In this document: positions 5,524 through 5,524 of the stretch, piece after piece
Position numbering within the stretch: the first letter of the stretch is position 1
Layout of the letters: every line of letters begins with the position of its first letter
Source: Treponema sp. UBA7570
Lineage (GTDB): Bacteria > Spirochaetota > Spirochaetia > Treponematales > Treponemataceae
Assembly (NCBI GenBank): GCA_002477955.1
Contig: DLLE01000056.1
Span: 45,416-50,939 of the forward strand
Length of the DNA stretch: 5,524 nucleotides
Reading direction: 5' to 3'
Made by a program: the position numbers and the translations under genes
Notes under the pieces: generated by a model
What the model was told of the DNA's origin: nothing
What the model saw: only the letters and a program-made list of their open reading frames with translations
Database searches by the model: none

Positions 5524-5524
5524 G

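Overview
The window looks like chromosomal DNA of a host-associated spirochaete, most likely a Treponema of the gut, rumen or oral type. This is inferred from the low overall G+C (A/T-rich spacers, many AAA, TTT and GAA codons), the character of the acyl-CoA synthetase, and the compact gene-plus-terminator layout. No rRNA or other taxonomic marker is present, so the assignment is provisional. There are five genes: one on the minus strand, cut by the left edge, and four on the plus strand.

Layout. Positions 1-377 (minus) hold the N-terminal 125 codons of RsmI, a 16S rRNA 2'-O-methyltransferase, with a good promoter right at its GTG start. Positions 378-628 are intergenic. They contain a striking G+C-rich island of about 95 bp (roughly 70% G+C) in otherwise A/T-rich DNA, probably a dispersed repeat, followed by an extended -10 promoter. 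Positions 629-1753 encode a solitary D12-class DNA adenine N6-methyltransferase, closed by a clear hairpin terminator. Positions 1880-2536 encode a TetR-family regulator. Its promoter carries a perfect 20-bp palindrome over the -10 and an overlapping tandem 8-mer, the best regulatory signal in the window. Positions 2650-4563 encode a long-chain acyl-CoA synthetase (AMP-forming) with its own strong promoter, an inverted repeat at the predicted transcription start, and a terminator. Positions 4661-5518 encode an ABC-transporter ATPase whose partner genes probably lie beyond the right edge.

How the genes relate. The TetR gene and the acyl-CoA synthetase gene are adjacent and co-oriented, suggesting a small fatty-acid-responsive unit of regulator plus acyl-CoA-forming enzyme; this is inference. 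The methyltransferase has no restriction partner inside the window and is separated from the TetR gene by a terminator. RsmI and the ABC ATPase appear to belong to other units.

Two starts were moved inward from the longest open frame. The TetR frame opens at a TTG that is really part of the -35 box TTGACA, and the synthetase frame opens at a TTG lying upstream of a GGAGG ribosome-binding site. Three of the five genes (rsmI, the methyltransferase and the ABC ATPase) lack a visible Shine-Dalgarno sequence, and for two of them the likely promoter places the transcription start on or next to the start codon. No tRNA, rRNA, CRISPR array or recognisable insertion sequence was seen. No clear novel multi-gene system is present; the points worth a second look are the TetR operator, the G+C-rich island, the possible loss of the usual catalytic lysine in the synthetase, and the leaderless-type starts.
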